From positions 62,001 to 126,000 of the forward strand of contig NZ_AMXN01000002.1 of the NCBI RefSeq assembly GCF_000332645.1: DNA of 64,000 bases, read 5' to 3'. The first letter of the stretch is position 1, and every line of letters starts with the position of its first letter. Positions 36,171 through 45,580 of this stretch are shown here, in pieces. The notes beneath the pieces are model-generated. The model worked only from the letters and a program-made list of their open reading frames with translations, made no database searches and had not been told where the DNA came from. Origin of the DNA: Bacillus inaquosorum KCTC 13429. Lineage in GTDB: Bacteria > Bacillota > Bacilli > Bacillales > Bacillaceae. Position numbers and translations under genes: made by a program.

Positions 36171-37523
36171 TTATGAGCCCATTACATCATATGTTTCTAA
36201 AAATTTCGTATTAAACTCTCCGCTAACAAATGTTTCGTGTTCAAGCAGTTTTAAGTGGAACGGGATTGTTGTCTCAATGCCTTCGATCACGAATTCGCTC
36301 AATGCGCGCTTCATTCGGGCAATCGCTTCATCTCTCGTTTTTCCATATGTGATCACTTTTGCAATCATGCTGTCATAGTACGGAGGGATGGAATAGCCCG
36401 GATACGCAGCTGAATCTACACGGACACCAAGACCGCCAGGAGGCAGGTACATTTTAATTTCACCAGGTGACGGCATGAAATTTTTACTTGGGTTTTCTGC
36501 GTTGATTCGGCATTCGATAGCCCAGCCTTCAAATTCGACATCTTCCTGCTTGAGGCTCAGTTCCATTCCTGATGCAACTTTGATCTGTTCCTTAATCAGG
36601 TCGGTTCCCGTTACCATTTCTGTGACTGGGTGCTCTACCTGGATTCTCGTATTCATTTCCATGAAGTAGTAGCGCTGTTCTTTGTAGTCATAAATAAATT
36701 CAACAGTTCCCGCGCCTGTATAGCCAACTGCTGTTGCAGCCTTAACCGCTGCATCTCCCATCTGCTCCCTGATTTCTGAATCAAGCGCCGGAGACGGCGT
36801 TTCTTCCAAAAGCTTTTGCAGGCGTCTTTGAATCGAGCAGTCGCGTTCGCCCAAATGGATCGTATTTCCGTAGTTATCGGCAAGCACTTGGATCTCAACA
36901 TGACGAAAATCTTCTATGTATTTTTCGATGTAAACACCTGGATTTCCGAATGCTGTTGCAGCTTCCTGCTGTGTAATCTTAATGCCTTTGACCAATTCCT
37001 CTTCGGTGCGGGCAACCCTGATTCCTTTTCCGCCTCCGCCTGCGGTGGCTTTTATAATTACAGGATACCCAATTTCATTAGCAAGCGAAACCGCTTCTTC
37101 CACATTTTCTATAATTCCTTGTGAACCCGGTACGATCGGTACGCCGGCCTGTTTCATCGTTTCCCGCGCAACATCCTTTGTTCCCATTTTTGAAATGGCG
37201 TCAGCGCTCGGGCCGACAAACGTGACGTTAACTTCTTCACATAATTCCGCGAAATCAGCATTTTCAGCTAAAAATCCATATCCCGGATGAATAGCGTCTG
37301 TGCCTGTCAGCTTTGCAACACTTACTATATTTGTAACGTTTAAGTAGCTGTCTTTTGATGCTTTCGGTCCGATACAAAAAGCTTCATCGGCCATTTGAAC
37401 ATGAAGGGCATCTTTATCAGCTTCTGAATAAACAGCGACAGTCTCAATTCCGAGCTCTTTGCAGGCTCTGATGATTCTGACAGCAATTTCTCCTCGGTTG
37501 GCGATCAATAGCTTTTTAATCAT
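36171..37523 (-). CDS. accC: AccC, biotin carboxylase subunit of acetyl-CoA carboxylase
   Basis: A 450-residue ATP-grasp enzyme. ATP-binding glycine loop [16 protein letters not shown]; catalytic and metal region [32 protein letters not shown]. It carboxylates the biotin of AccB using ATP and bicarbonate, the first half reaction of malonyl-CoA synthesis. It lies 11 bp after accB, with yqhY 20 bp downstream. Confidence 0.98.
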   Translation of the reverse strand: MIKKLLIANRGEIAVRIIRACKELGIETVAVYSEADKDALHVQMADEAFCIGPKASKDSYLNVTNIVSVAKLTGTDAIHPGYGFLAENADFAELCEEVNVTFVGPSADAISKMGTKDVARETMKQAGVPIVPGSQGIIENVEEAVSLANEIGYPVIIKATAGGGGKGIRVARTEEELVKGIKITQQEAATAFGNPGVYIEKYIEDFRHVEIQVLADNYGNTIHLGERDCSIQRRLQKLLEETPSPALDSEIREQMGDAAVKAATAVGYTGAGTVEFIYDYKEQRYYFMEMNTRIQVEHPVTEMVTGTDLIKEQIKVASGMELSLKQEDVEFEGWAIECRINAENPSKNFMPSPGEIKMYLPPGGLGVRVDSAAYPGYSIPPYYDSMIAKVITYGKTRDEAIARMKRALSEFVIEGIETTIPFHLKLLEHETFVSGEFNTKFLETYDVMGS

Positions 37524-37534
37524 GTTAAGTCTCC

Positions 37535-38017
37535 TTACTCTGCTTTTACAAGAAATAGAGGTTGTCCGTATTCGACCAGCTGGCCGTTTTCTACTAATAC
37601 TTCAACGATTTCACCTTTTACTTCCGCTTCGATTTCGTTGAATAGCTTCATTGCTTCTACAATGCAGACAACTGTGTTTTCATTTACTTTTGAACCAGCC
37701 GTTACATAAGGGCCCGCTTCCGGTGATGAAGATGCATAAAACGTTCCTACCATTGGCGAAGTGATTTTATGCAGATTTTCATCTTGCTTCGGTGCTTCTT
37801 GGGCAGGTGCCGGCGCTGCTTGCTGCGCTTGCGGCTGAACTGCCTGCGGAGCCTGAGCTTGTACAGGTGCTGCCGGCGCCTGCTGCATCACTTGAACAGT
37901 GCCTGCTTCATGTTTTTTCAGTTTTAAGGATACACCTTCATTTTCATATACGAATTCGTCAATTGTAGACTCGTCAATTGCTTTAATCAGCTCGTGGATT
38001 TCTTTAATATTTAACAT
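37535..38017 (-). CDS. accB: AccB, biotin carboxyl carrier protein
   Basis: A 160-residue carrier. The biotinylation site is K124 in VEAMKLFNE. An Ala/Pro/Gln-rich flexible linker spans about 45-78, joining the N-terminal helix-forming segment to the biotinyl domain. It carries CO2 from AccC to the carboxyltransferase. It starts the accB-accC-yqhY transcript, with its own sigma-A-type promoter upstream and the spoIIIA terminator just before. Confidence 0.97.
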   Translation of the reverse strand: MLNIKEIHELIKAIDESTIDEFVYENEGVSLKLKKHEAGTVQVMQQAPAAPVQAQAPQAVQPQAQQAAPAPAQEAPKQDENLHKITSPMVGTFYASSSPEAGPYVTAGSKVNENTVVCIVEAMKLFNEIEAEVKGEIVEVLVENGQLVEYGQPLFLVKAE

Positions 38018-38083
38018 TCAATCGCACTCCTATGTATGAAATTTCTTTTTTATAGGTTACTACTAAAAGTACATACTATGTTT

Positions 38084-38112
38084 ATCTTACAGGAGCGGAC
38101 TTTTGAATTCAA
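38084..38112 (-). promoter_or_regulatory. accB promoter (sigma-A type)
   Basis: On the minus strand TTGAAT (38112-38107), a 17-bp spacer, TAAGAT (38089-38084). It sits just downstream of the spoIIIA operon terminator and about 65 bp before the accB start, leaving a short leader that could host control elements. Confidence 0.75.
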
Positions 38113-38132
38113 CTCTAATATGATTGGCACGC

Positions 38133-38156
38133 AAAAAGCCCGCTGCTTAAGCGGGC
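38133..38156 (-). terminator. spoIIIA operon terminator
   Basis: GCCCGCT (38138-38144) and AGCGGGC (38150-38156) form a perfect 7-bp stem with a 5-nt loop, followed on the minus strand by TTTTT. It ends the spoIIIA transcript. Confidence 0.88.
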
Positions 38157-38173
38157 GTGTTTTTCCTCTTTTT

Positions 38174-38836
38174 TCACTTGGATGGCTCAAATGTGACAGC
38201 GACGTCTTTCATTGTTTTGATTTCTTTTGCCACAAGGTCTATGATGGCTGTCGCCTTCGATTTGGAGTGTTTGTCTGATTTGACAGTAATGTTGATTTTA
38301 TCTCCTTCAGCATTGACGAGCGCGTCTTCGTAGCCTTGTGTTTTAATAAGGGTTTCCAGCTGTTTTTCTGTTCCTTCTACTTCACTGAGAGCCGTCATTT
38401 TATCATATGCTTCGCTCTTTTCCTTTGCTGTTGCATCATCGCTTGACACAATGGCATTCAGCTCTTCTCTTTCTTTGCTTCTGGCATCTTCTAAATCAAG
38501 ACGGTACGTCGTAAACAGATCATCATCAGCTGTTTCTGTTACAACAGTTCCTTTTTCACTAGCTTCAGCTGATGTTTCCTTGTCTCCAGATGAATCTTTC
38601 GTGCCCTTTGTTCCATCTTCTTTTTCCGTTTCTGTTTCAGTTTCTGTACCGTTTTTTTCCTTCGTGTCTTGCTTGGCAGGCGCTTTTTCAGTTGCAACCT
38701 CTCCGCTGTCAGACGCGCTTTTTTCACTTTGCATTTGCACGGCATTTTTACTTTCCGGCGACATGATATAGTAGACGCTTAACACCACGACAAGACTGAG
38801 CATTGTTAATAGCCAAACGGTTTGTTTTTTAAGCAT
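38174..38836 (-). CDS. spoIIIAH: SpoIIIAH, sporulation feeding-tube ring protein
   Basis: A 220-residue protein with one N-terminal membrane segment (about 7-27) and a Glu/Thr/Lys-rich low-complexity linker (about 40-100). The C-terminal domain is the YscJ/FliF-like ring-building fold that binds forespore SpoIIQ across the intermembrane space. It anchors the mother cell-forespore channel. It is the last gene of the spoIIIA operon, directly adjoining spoIIIAG. The length is slightly above the 218 residues I recall for 168, in the low-complexity stretch. Confidence 0.96.
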   Translation of the reverse strand: MLKKQTVWLLTMLSLVVVLSVYYIMSPESKNAVQMQSEKSASDSGEVATEKAPAKQDTKEKNGTETETETEKEDGTKGTKDSSGDKETSAEASEKGTVVTETADDDLFTTYRLDLEDARSKEREELNAIVSSDDATAKEKSEAYDKMTALSEVEGTEKQLETLIKTQGYEDALVNAEGDKINITVKSDKHSKSKATAIIDLVAKEIKTMKDVAVTFEPSK

Positions 38837-39526
38837 TTATGAATCCTCCTTTATTTTTTTAGGGGCAACCGCAACCCGGTGGCTTGGTACATCCAGGACC
38901 CGTGTCACCGCTTCAATAATGGTTTGTTTTATTTGAACGTTGTCCACTCCTTGAGCAACAACGAGTACACCGCGTATATCAGGCTTTTTCGTTTGGACGA
39001 CGACGGGCGTTTCCTTATCGCCGTTTTTGATCATGACAATTTCTTCTTCTGACGTCTGGTCTGTAACGCTTCTTGTTCCGCCTTCTTTGTCTGTTTCTTC
39101 AGTGGTTGTATTTTTGTTTGATTTGTTTTTTTCGTATACTTTCAGCGACGTTGCATCAACATTCACGACAACAGAGACATCGTCCACACCTATGATCGTT
39201 TCAAGAATTTCTTTCAGCTGATTTTCGTATTCTTTTTCATAATCATCGATCGAGTGCTTAGGTTCATCAGATTTTGAGGCTTTAAACACTTCGGCTGTTT
39301 TCTCTTTGCTGTCTTTGGTATCTTGTGATGGTACTGCCGTTATCGTTTTGGCGTTTTCTGTTTTCTCAGGTGAAGAAAACAGCTGGCTGACAAGCATAAA
39401 GGAAACTCCGAGAACAAAAACGAACAGAAAGTAATGATATTTGGTCAGCTTCGGCTTTTCACCGTCCTTCGTTTGCCCCGGAAGAAACTGCTTTTTCAAT
39501 ACATTCCATAATCCGTTTTTATTCAT
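38837..39526 (-). CDS. spoIIIAG: SpoIIIAG, sporulation channel ring protein
   Basis: A 229-residue protein with a membrane segment at about 31-50 (YHYFLFVFVLGVSFMLVSQL) and a C-terminal ring-building domain (VSVVVNVDATSLKVYEKN, RGVLVVAQGV). It forms a large ring in the mother-cell membrane facing the forespore. The start at 39526 overlaps spoIIIAF by 8 nt; an ATG 23 codons upstream lies inside spoIIIAF and is not favoured. Confidence 0.95.
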   Translation of the reverse strand: MNKNGLWNVLKKQFLPGQTKDGEKPKLTKYHYFLFVFVLGVSFMLVSQLFSSPEKTENAKTITAVPSQDTKDSKEKTAEVFKASKSDEPKHSIDDYEKEYENQLKEILETIIGVDDVSVVVNVDATSLKVYEKNKSNKNTTTEETDKEGGTRSVTDQTSEEEIVMIKNGDKETPVVVQTKKPDIRGVLVVAQGVDNVQIKQTIIEAVTRVLDVPSHRVAVAPKKIKEDS

Positions 39527-40139
39527 TGCCGACACTCTCCCCGCCTTCCATATGAACCGTAATTTTCTCACTTCCGATTTCCCAAATGTCCGCAAGCTGT
39601 GACTGGATCTGTTTGGCTTCTTTTTGTTCGGCTGCTTCTTTCGTTACGTATGCATGATCTGTATCAATGTTGACCGGCGCGACCGTTTGGACCGTTTTTT
39701 CAGAAGACGGGGCCATATACACGCTGATTGTTTTAATATCCTCTTCTGAATCTACCTTTTCTCCTGCCGTGAGTTTGATGTTGTCTACTTTGTATTCATC
39801 ATGACTGAATCTCTCCTCTGCTTTCTTTTTTAGTTGGACAGCCATTTCTTCTAAAATATATGCGCGCTGGGAAGCTTGTATTTCTATTTTTTTTGAATTG
39901 ATTTGATTTTTTATGTCGGCAGACTCCGACTGCCCGTTTTTTGTGAGGTACTCAAAGATGACTGCAGGGTCTGTATTGAAAAGCTTAAAAATCGGCGTGA
40001 GCATGACGACAATCAAGAGCAGGCTGACTACCATTTTTGCGTACTTTTGCATACTGGAGCTCGGCAGCAGCATATCAATTACAATTGCAAATAGGATAAA
40101 CAACACGATGGTGGTCAGCCATTCAGTTAAAAAACTCAT
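39519..40139 (-). CDS. spoIIIAF: SpoIIIAF, stage III sporulation channel protein
   Basis: A 206-residue protein with two N-terminal membrane helices (about 7-25 and 36-54), followed by a soluble domain with ring-building character (NIKLTAGEKVDSEEDIKTISVYM). It is part of the SpoIIIA complex in the mother-cell membrane around the forespore. The neighbours are spoIIIAE (13 bp before) and spoIIIAG (overlapping). Confidence 0.94.
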   Translation of the reverse strand: MSFLTEWLTTIVLFILFAIVIDMLLPSSSMQKYAKMVVSLLLIVVMLTPIFKLFNTDPAVIFEYLTKNGQSESADIKNQINSKKIEIQASQRAYILEEMAVQLKKKAEERFSHDEYKVDNIKLTAGEKVDSEEDIKTISVYMAPSSEKTVQTVAPVNIDTDHAYVTKEAAEQKEAKQIQSQLADIWEIGSEKITVHMEGGESVGNE

Positions 40140-40152
40140 CCGCCAGCCTCCT

Positions 40153-41352
40153 TTATTTCATCATCATCGTGAGGTTTCCGGCTGTGATTATGACGGTAAG
40201 GCTTAAAAAAAACATGAGAGATACAATGGCGAGAGCTGCAAAAATATAAATGACGCTTTTGCTGATGACATCGAGGCAAGTAATGACGGGCCCGCCTCCA
40301 AGCGGCTGAAGAATCGCGGCTGCCAGCTTATAAATAAAAGCGAGGGAAAGCACTTTGATTGCCGGAAAGGCCGCAATACAGATCAAAATAGCGACACCGA
40401 GAATCCCTACTGTATTTTTCAGCAATAAGGAAGCACTGATCACTGTATCTGTCGCGTCTGTAAACATCCGGCCAAGCACAGGAATAAAGTTTCCGGTTAT
40501 AAATTTAGCCGTCCTGAGCGTAATGCCGTCTGTCACTGCAGCTGAGGCTCCCTGAACAGAGATGACGCCGAGAAAGATGGTGAGAAAGACGGCCAGTGCG
40601 CCGATGGCGATATTTCTAAGCAGATTGGCCAGCTGCGTTACTTTGTATTGTTCGGTCATTGTACTGACAATGCTCAGAATCGCTGATAAGAAAATGAGCG
40701 GCATAACAATATTCTGAATCAAGAGACCGCTTGTATTCATCAGAAAGAGGATAACAGGATGAAAGAAGGCTGCAGATACAGCTCCGCCCGAGGAAGCCAA
40801 AAGCGCCAAGAGGAGCGGAATGAGCGCCAATATAAAGCTGGTCATCGTCTGAATGGCCTCTGTCGCATAATTGATTGCCACATGAAAACTGTTTAGCGCA
40901 AGGATAATCAACACCATGTACACAATTGAGTAAGCGACTTTGCTGACGGTGCTTTGCTGAAACGCATTTTGCAGAAGCTGCAGGATGACGCAAAATATCG
41001 TGAGCAAAATCAATGTGCCCAGCAGTTTTCCGTTGGCAAGCACTTCATGAAACAAATAAGAAAAAAGAGCTTTCAGCCATTCTTGCGGTGAAAATGATTT
41101 ATCGCCGTTGATAAACTCCATTAAGCTGCCTTTTTGGCTTTCCGGCAGCAGTCCGCCGTACTCTGTCATAATGTCATTCCAAAATTCACCGATCTTGTCT
41201 GTTTCAAGCGAGTCCGCTGTCCTTTCCGCTAATTGTTCAGCCGTTTCAGCATGGTCTTCCGTTTGTTCGGCGTCACCAGCTGCTTGTACCATTTCTGCAC
41301 GGCCTGCTATGAGCAGCACGGCCAGAAGCAAAGCCCATTGAAAACGCTTCAA
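40153..41352 (-). CDS. spoIIIAE: SpoIIIAE, polytopic sporulation channel protein
   Basis: A 399-residue protein with an N-terminal signal-like segment (WALLLAVLLIAGRAEMVQAAG), a polar stretch to about residue 90, then about seven or eight membrane helices in the C-terminal part (for example LGTLILLTIFCVILQLL). It is the putative membrane core of the channel, comparable to export-gate components. It lies fifth of eight genes in the operon. Confidence 0.95.
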   Translation of the reverse strand: MKRFQWALLLAVLLIAGRAEMVQAAGDAEQTEDHAETAEQLAERTADSLETDKIGEFWNDIMTEYGGLLPESQKGSLMEFINGDKSFSPQEWLKALFSYLFHEVLANGKLLGTLILLTIFCVILQLLQNAFQQSTVSKVAYSIVYMVLIILALNSFHVAINYATEAIQTMTSFILALIPLLLALLASSGGAVSAAFFHPVILFLMNTSGLLIQNIVMPLIFLSAILSIVSTMTEQYKVTQLANLLRNIAIGALAVFLTIFLGVISVQGASAAVTDGITLRTAKFITGNFIPVLGRMFTDATDTVISASLLLKNTVGILGVAILICIAAFPAIKVLSLAFIYKLAAAILQPLGGGPVITCLDVISKSVIYIFAALAIVSLMFFLSLTVIITAGNLTMMMK

Positions 41353-41370
41353 TCTACCGCCTCCTTTCGG

Positions 41371-41772
41371 TTATGACATAGAAGGTATAAGTCCGAGAAT
41401 CGTTTCGATAATGACTGTTAAAATAGGCACAGCCATAACGAGAATTAAAATTTTCCCCGCCAATTCTATTTTCGAGGCGATGGCCCCTTGACCGGCATCC
41501 TTGGTGAGCTGCGCCCCGAATTCAGCAATATAGGCGATTCCGATAATCTTTAAAATGGTTTCAACATAAACCATGTTGACGTTTGCATTAATCGCGATTT
41601 TTTCTATCATTCGAATAATGTCGTAGATTTGATCTACTAAATAAAGAAAAATGGCACAGCCGGCAAACACGACGATTAAAAACGCAAAAGTCGGCTTTTG
41701 TTCTTTTACAATCAAAGAAAGGAAGGTGGCGATCAGCCCTAAACCTACAATTTGAACAATGTCAATCTGCAA
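41371..41772 (-). CDS. spoIIIAD: SpoIIIAD, membrane protein of the sporulation channel
   Basis: A 133-residue protein with three or four hydrophobic segments (LGLIATFLSLIV, FAFLIVVFAGCAIFLYLV, IELAGKILILVMAVPIL). It belongs to the SpoIIIAC/AD family and resembles SpoIIIAC in its N-terminal half, suggesting duplication within the operon. Confidence 0.94.
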   Translation of the reverse strand: MQIDIVQIVGLGLIATFLSLIVKEQKPTFAFLIVVFAGCAIFLYLVDQIYDIIRMIEKIAINANVNMVYVETILKIIGIAYIAEFGAQLTKDAGQGAIASKIELAGKILILVMAVPILTVIIETILGLIPSMS

Positions 41773-41778
41773 GCCCCC

Positions 41779-41985
41779 CTATCCTTGGAATAAAAACACA
41801 GCTTTTATCTTTTTAAAAAGGTCATCTACGATCGTGGCGACCATAAATAAAATATAGATAAAACCTAACAGCGTCACCCACTGGGCATATTCTTTTTTGC
41901 CCATCTGATCCAAAATCGTGTGTAAAAAAGCAACCACGATTCCCACTCCGGCGATTTGAAATATGACATTCACGTCTACTCCCAT
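41779..41985 (-). CDS. spoIIIAC: SpoIIIAC, small membrane protein of the sporulation channel
   Basis: A 68-residue protein with two membrane helices (NVIFQIAGVGIVVAFLHTIL and WVTLLGFIYILFMVATIV). Same family as SpoIIIAD, which follows 6 bp later. It is required for sigma-G activity after engulfment. Confidence 0.94.
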   Translation of the reverse strand: MGVDVNVIFQIAGVGIVVAFLHTILDQMGKKEYAQWVTLLGFIYILFMVATIVDDLFKKIKAVFLFQG

Positions 41986-42007
41986 TTTATTTTTGCTCCC
42001 CTCACGT

Positions 42008-42523
42008 TTACATCAATAGAAGAATGAGTAACAAGCCCGCTAAAAAGCCCAAACTTTTTATCATCTTTTCATTTTTTGCTTGTGCCTGCTCAGCATCCGC
42101 TTCAGAGGCTTCCAAGTGTGTCAGCGCCAGCTTGATGTGCTTTTGCTGCGAGATTCGATCATGAATCCCGAGCGTCTCACCAAATTGCTTTAGCACTTCA
42201 TATTCGCTTTTTTTCAAAGACATGCTGTCCCACACTTTCTTTAAGCTTTGCTCCCACGCCGTTTTCGCGGAATCACTGCCCTTGTCCAGCTGATCACTAA
42301 ACGTGATAAAAAGAGCCGAAACAGGCTGTGCCAGCTGCTTGGCAATCTGCTGTGAAGCGGTATGAAGCGGTGTATGGCCGTACATGATTTCTGCCTCGAG
42401 AGATTGGAGCGCCGCACGCAGCTGGCGGATTTGCCGCGGACGTTCTGTATAAATCTTCGCCATCTCAAAACCTGTCCATGTTGTCGCTACCACAATGAAT
42501 ACAGCGCCCAGCAGCTTCAACAT
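42008..42523 (-). CDS. spoIIIAB: SpoIIIAB, sporulation channel protein
   Basis: A 171-residue protein with an N-terminal membrane helix (KLLGAVFIVVATTWTGFEMA), a central soluble domain, and a C-terminal hydrophobic helix (IKSLGFLAGLLLILLLM). It has distant likeness to type II secretion GspF proteins, partner of the SpoIIIAA ATPase. It overlaps spoIIIAA by 7 nt. Confidence 0.94.
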   Translation of the reverse strand: MLKLLGAVFIVVATTWTGFEMAKIYTERPRQIRQLRAALQSLEAEIMYGHTPLHTASQQIAKQLAQPVSALFITFSDQLDKGSDSAKTAWEQSLKKVWDSMSLKKSEYEVLKQFGETLGIHDRISQQKHIKLALTHLEASEADAEQAQAKNEKMIKSLGFLAGLLLILLLM

Positions 42524-43434
42524 TTCTTCATCGTCCCAGACAGCACATTTCCGTCTTTGTCATAAATCCGGCTTACTGTGCCCGGCCCCTTCGCTCTCGA
42601 TAATTCCAAATAGCGGTCAAAGGCTCTTTCTTCCCACAAACGCTTCAATGAAGGCCGCTTCATCAGGTCGGATATGCTCCAGCCATGCGCCGAGACGATT
42701 ACTGAAACACCGGCATGCAAGGCCTCAAGAAGTGCATCTGTATCTTCCACGCGCCCGATTTCATCGACAATGATCACCTCAGGGCTCATCGATCGAATCA
42801 TCATCATCAGACCCTCAGCCTTTGGACAGGCGTCTAATACGTCAATCCTCTGTCCAAATTGGTGCTGCGGAATGCCGCGCAGGCACCCGGCAATTTCTGA
42901 CCGTTCATCGACGATTCCTGTCTTTACGGGCAACATGAGATTTTTGCCGGTGCTCGAGAGTCTCGCAAGATCCCGGAGAAGTGTTGTTTTGCCGGTTTGC
43001 GGCGGACCGATAATCAGCGTATTCAGCCAGCTGTCTTGATACAAGTATGGAAGCAGCGGCTCCGCAATCCCCAGCTTTTGCCGGGCAATTCGTATATTAA
43101 AAGATGTGATGTCACGGAGGCCTTTCACACCTCCGTTTTCCGTAATGACTCTGCCTGCCAGTCCGACTCTGTGGCCGCCTCTGATCGTGACATACCCTTT
43201 CTTCAGCTCTTCTTCGAGCGTATACATACTATAGTTGCTGAGCCGGCTAAGGATCAGATGGGCATCCTCGGCCGTGCCCGTATAGGACAAAAAAACAGGT
43301 TGTCCTTTTCGAATTAATTCAACAGGGCGGTTGACCCGAATTCTGACTTCTTCGATTTCCAGCCATTGATGTTCCGGTATTTCAGAAAGGGCGTTTTTCA
43401 TGGATTCTGGGAGAACCTCAGCGATTTCATTCAA
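42517..43434 (-). CDS. spoIIIAA: SpoIIIAA, secretion-type ATPase of the sporulation channel
   Basis: A 305-residue ATPase. Walker A at about 147-154 (GPPQTGKT) and Walker B-like VIIVDEIGRVED are clear. It resembles type II/IV secretion ATPases without the full N-domain. As first gene of the spoIIIA operon it follows a sigma-E promoter. It powers SpoIIIA-SpoIIQ transport between mother cell and forespore. The C-terminus differs slightly from 168 as I recall (ends SGTMKKC, two residues shorter). Confidence 0.95.
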   Translation of the reverse strand: MNEIAEVLPESMKNALSEIPEHQWLEIEEVRIRVNRPVELIRKGQPVFLSYTGTAEDAHLILSRLSNYSMYTLEEELKKGYVTIRGGHRVGLAGRVITENGGVKGLRDITSFNIRIARQKLGIAEPLLPYLYQDSWLNTLIIGPPQTGKTTLLRDLARLSSTGKNLMLPVKTGIVDERSEIAGCLRGIPQHQFGQRIDVLDACPKAEGLMMMIRSMSPEVIIVDEIGRVEDTDALLEALHAGVSVIVSAHGWSISDLMKRPSLKRLWEERAFDRYLELSRAKGPGTVSRIYDKDGNVLSGTMKKC

Positions 43435-43468
43435 CAGAGCCTCCTCCTTTCTACCGATTGGCTTCTTT

Positions 43469-43497
43469 AAAATGTATGATGTGAGGCAGACTTTATG
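43469..43497 (-). promoter_or_regulatory. Sigma-E promoter of the spoIIIA operon
   Basis: On the minus strand GTCATAAAG (43497-43489), then after about 13 bp CATACATT (43476-43469). This is a close match to the sigma-E consensus (TCATATT / CATACANT). It overlaps a GAGGC/GCCTC dyad that may end yqhV transcription. Confidence 0.88.
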
Positions 43498-43509
43498 ACA
43501 AGCCTCTCT

Positions 43510-43791
43510 TTATTTATGAACACCCGCTAAAATCAAAACAACACCCGTAAAAATCAGTATCAGCTTTGCATACGACAGCTGCCCGGCAATTTGATAGATT
43601 CCGACAGTCATGGTAATGATAAATATCAGCGGACCGACAATAGCGAGAATGCTGTTAACCACAACCGCCTTCCGGACATCATTTGTCACAAGCATGATAA
43701 TCGCTGCCGTCAGCTCAATCATCGAGGATAAAACTCGCAATCCGGCCATTGTTAAAACAGTAGAATTGATATTTCCAAGTAAAAATTTCAT
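43510..43791 (-). CDS. yqhV: Small membrane protein YqhV (DUF2619)
   Basis: A 93-residue protein, almost entirely three hydrophobic segments (LRVLSSMIELTAAIIMLV, VVVNSILAIVGPLIFIITMT, LILIFTGVVLILAGV). TGGGAGGTTGGGAG precedes the ATG at 43791. It stands just upstream of the spoIIIA operon, but the sigma-E promoter lies after it, so it is a separate unit. No function is known to me. Confidence 0.88.
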   Translation of the reverse strand: MKFLLGNINSTVLTMAGLRVLSSMIELTAAIIMLVTNDVRKAVVVNSILAIVGPLIFIITMTVGIYQIAGQLSYAKLILIFTGVVLILAGVHK

Positions 43792-43888
43792 AGCACTCTC
43801 CCAACCTCCCATTTTTTTATATGATATGCTCTAGCTTGCAGAAGTAGTCTTGTCATTTTCGTATAAAAGAAAGATTCTGTTTTTGGGC

Positions 43889-43923
43889 AAAAAAAAAGCC
43901 TGCTCCCATTCGGGAACAGACTT
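43889..43923 (-). terminator. efp terminator
   Basis: On the minus strand AAGTCTGTTCCC pairs with GGGAGCAGGCTT (G-U allowed), loop GAAT, followed by TTTTTTT. It lies 11 bp after the efp stop. Confidence 0.9.
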
Positions 43924-43934
43924 CTTATTTCTTT

Positions 43935-44492
43935 CTACGCTCTTGAAACGTAAGAACCGTCTGATGTATTGACAACAAGTGTGTCGCCTTCATTCACAAA
44001 GAACGGCACGTTGACAACAAGGCCGGTTTCAGTTTTCGCAGGTTTTGTACCACCTGATGCTGTATCACCTTTAATACCAGGTTCAGTCTCAACAACTTTC
44101 AGCTCAACTGTGTTTGGAAGTTCGATACCGAGCGTTTCATCTTGGTACATCATGATATGCACAGACATGTTTTCAAGCAGGTATTTTAATTCCTCTTCGA
44201 TTTGAGCCTCGCCCAGTTCAAGCTGCTCATAAGAAGAAGTATCCATAAATACGTGCTGATCTCCGTTTGCATATAGGTATTGCATTGTTTTTGTTTCGAT
44301 TTGCGCTTTTGCTACTTTTTCACCAGCGCGGAAAGTTTTTTCCTGAATCGCGCCCGTACGAAGGTTGCGGAGTTTAGAGCGGACAAACGCCGCGCCTTTA
44401 CCAGGTTTTACGTGCTGGAAGTCAACGACGCGCCAAATGCCGCCGTCTACTTCGATTGTTAATCCTGTACGGAAATCGTTAACTGAAATCAT
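43935..44492 (-). CDS. efp: Elongation factor P
   Basis: A 185-residue three-domain protein. The domain I tip is [12 protein letters not shown], with K32, the lysine that receives a 5-aminopentanol modification in B. subtilis (from literature). The C-terminal signature [29 protein letters not shown] is clear. It rescues ribosomes stalled at polyproline. The start is ATG 44492 with AGGAGG upstream. It is last in the yqhR-aroQ-yqhT-efp group. Confidence 0.98.
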   Translation of the reverse strand: MISVNDFRTGLTIEVDGGIWRVVDFQHVKPGKGAAFVRSKLRNLRTGAIQEKTFRAGEKVAKAQIETKTMQYLYANGDQHVFMDTSSYEQLELGEAQIEEELKYLLENMSVHIMMYQDETLGIELPNTVELKVVETEPGIKGDTASGGTKPAKTETGLVVNVPFFVNEGDTLVVNTSDGSYVSRA

Positions 44493-44516
44493 GTTTAATG
44501 TCCTCCTATATTCCAA

Positions 44517-45578
44517 TCACAAAATAATAAGTTCTTTTGGGGAATGGGTGATTGTCCGGTTGCCGTTTTCTGTAATCACGATGTCATCTTCTATGCGGAC
44601 ACCGCCTGTTTCTGGTATGTAAATGCCCGGCTCCACTGTGACCACCATGCCCGGTTCAAGGATAGCTGAAGATCTGACGGACAATCCCGGCGATTCATGA
44701 ACTTCCATACCGAGCCCGTGCCCGGTTGAATGGCCGAAATATTCACCGTAGCCTTTTGTAGCAATGTGATCCCTTGTGAGGGCGTCAGCCTCTTTTCCTG
44801 TCATGCCCGGCTTAATATGTGCGACGCCGAGTGCCTGAGCATCAAATACGACCTGATAAATCTCCTTCAATCGATCACTGGGCTGACCGACAGCGACCGT
44901 ACGGGTAATATCAGAACAATATCCTTTATAATAAGCGCCAAAATCAAGTGTAACAAGGTCTCCGCTTTCAATCAGCTTGTCACTGGCCACACCGTGCGGA
45001 AGGCTTGACCGAAGGCCCGAGGCGACAATCATATCAAAAGAAGAGCTATCAGCTCCCTGGCTTCTCATATAAAACTCCAGCTCATTGGCAACAGCTATTT
45101 CAGAAATGCCGGGTTTCATAAACGTCAAGATATGTTTGAAGGCATCATCTGCAATCTTCGCAGCTTCCTCTAATATCTTAATCTCTTCACTAGACTTAAT
45201 CAAGCGCAACTTTTCTACGGATTCAGCCACAGGCACTAATTCAGCCTCACTGATAACCGCGCTGTATGATGCGTATGTGCCGTATGTCATGCTGTTCTGC
45301 TCAAAGCCGACACGCTTGATGCCGAACGCTTCAACCGTGTCGGCTGTAGTCTGAATCAAGCTGCCGCCATGCTCAATGATCTCAAAGCCCTTTACCTGAA
45401 CCTTCGCCTGCTCTGTATAACGAAAATCCGTAATAAACGCTGCCCTGTCACCTGATATAACAGCCAGGCCAGCTGAACCTGTAAATCCTGTCATATAGCG
45501 TACATTTGTGCTGCTTGTAATCAGCATTCCGTCAATCCCCAGCTGTCCAAACAGGTTTCTTAATTTCTCTAGCTTCAT
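44517..45578 (-). CDS. yqhT: Xaa-Pro dipeptidase/aminopeptidase YqhT (M24)
   Basis: A 353-residue metallopeptidase. The N-terminal creatinase-like domain is about 1-130; the catalytic pita-bread domain holds metal ligands in LVTLDFGAYYKGYCSDITRT (two Asp), GHSTGHGLGMEVHE (His), and the Glu pair in VVTVEPGIYIPETGGVRIEDD. It likely releases residues N-terminal to proline. Its position just upstream of efp, which handles proline stretches, is conserved in many Firmicutes. Confidence 0.93.
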   Translation of the reverse strand: MKLEKLRNLFGQLGIDGMLITSSTNVRYMTGFTGSAGLAVISGDRAAFITDFRYTEQAKVQVKGFEIIEHGGSLIQTTADTVEAFGIKRVGFEQNSMTYGTYASYSAVISEAELVPVAESVEKLRLIKSSEEIKILEEAAKIADDAFKHILTFMKPGISEIAVANELEFYMRSQGADSSSFDMIVASGLRSSLPHGVASDKLIESGDLVTLDFGAYYKGYCSDITRTVAVGQPSDRLKEIYQVVFDAQALGVAHIKPGMTGKEADALTRDHIATKGYGEYFGHSTGHGLGMEVHESPGLSVRSSAILEPGMVVTVEPGIYIPETGGVRIEDDIVITENGNRTITHSPKELIIL

Positions 45579-45580
45579 CT

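Noticed and set aside
38018..38083. FapR operator in the accB leader
   Set aside because: A TTTTAGTAGTAACC stretch faintly recalls the FapR site, but it lacks the proper dyad, and accBC is not in the FapR regulon as I know it.
38540..38730. Low-complexity Lys/Glu/Thr tract as a repeat element
   Set aside because: It is the flexible linker encoded within spoIIIAH, not a DNA repeat family.
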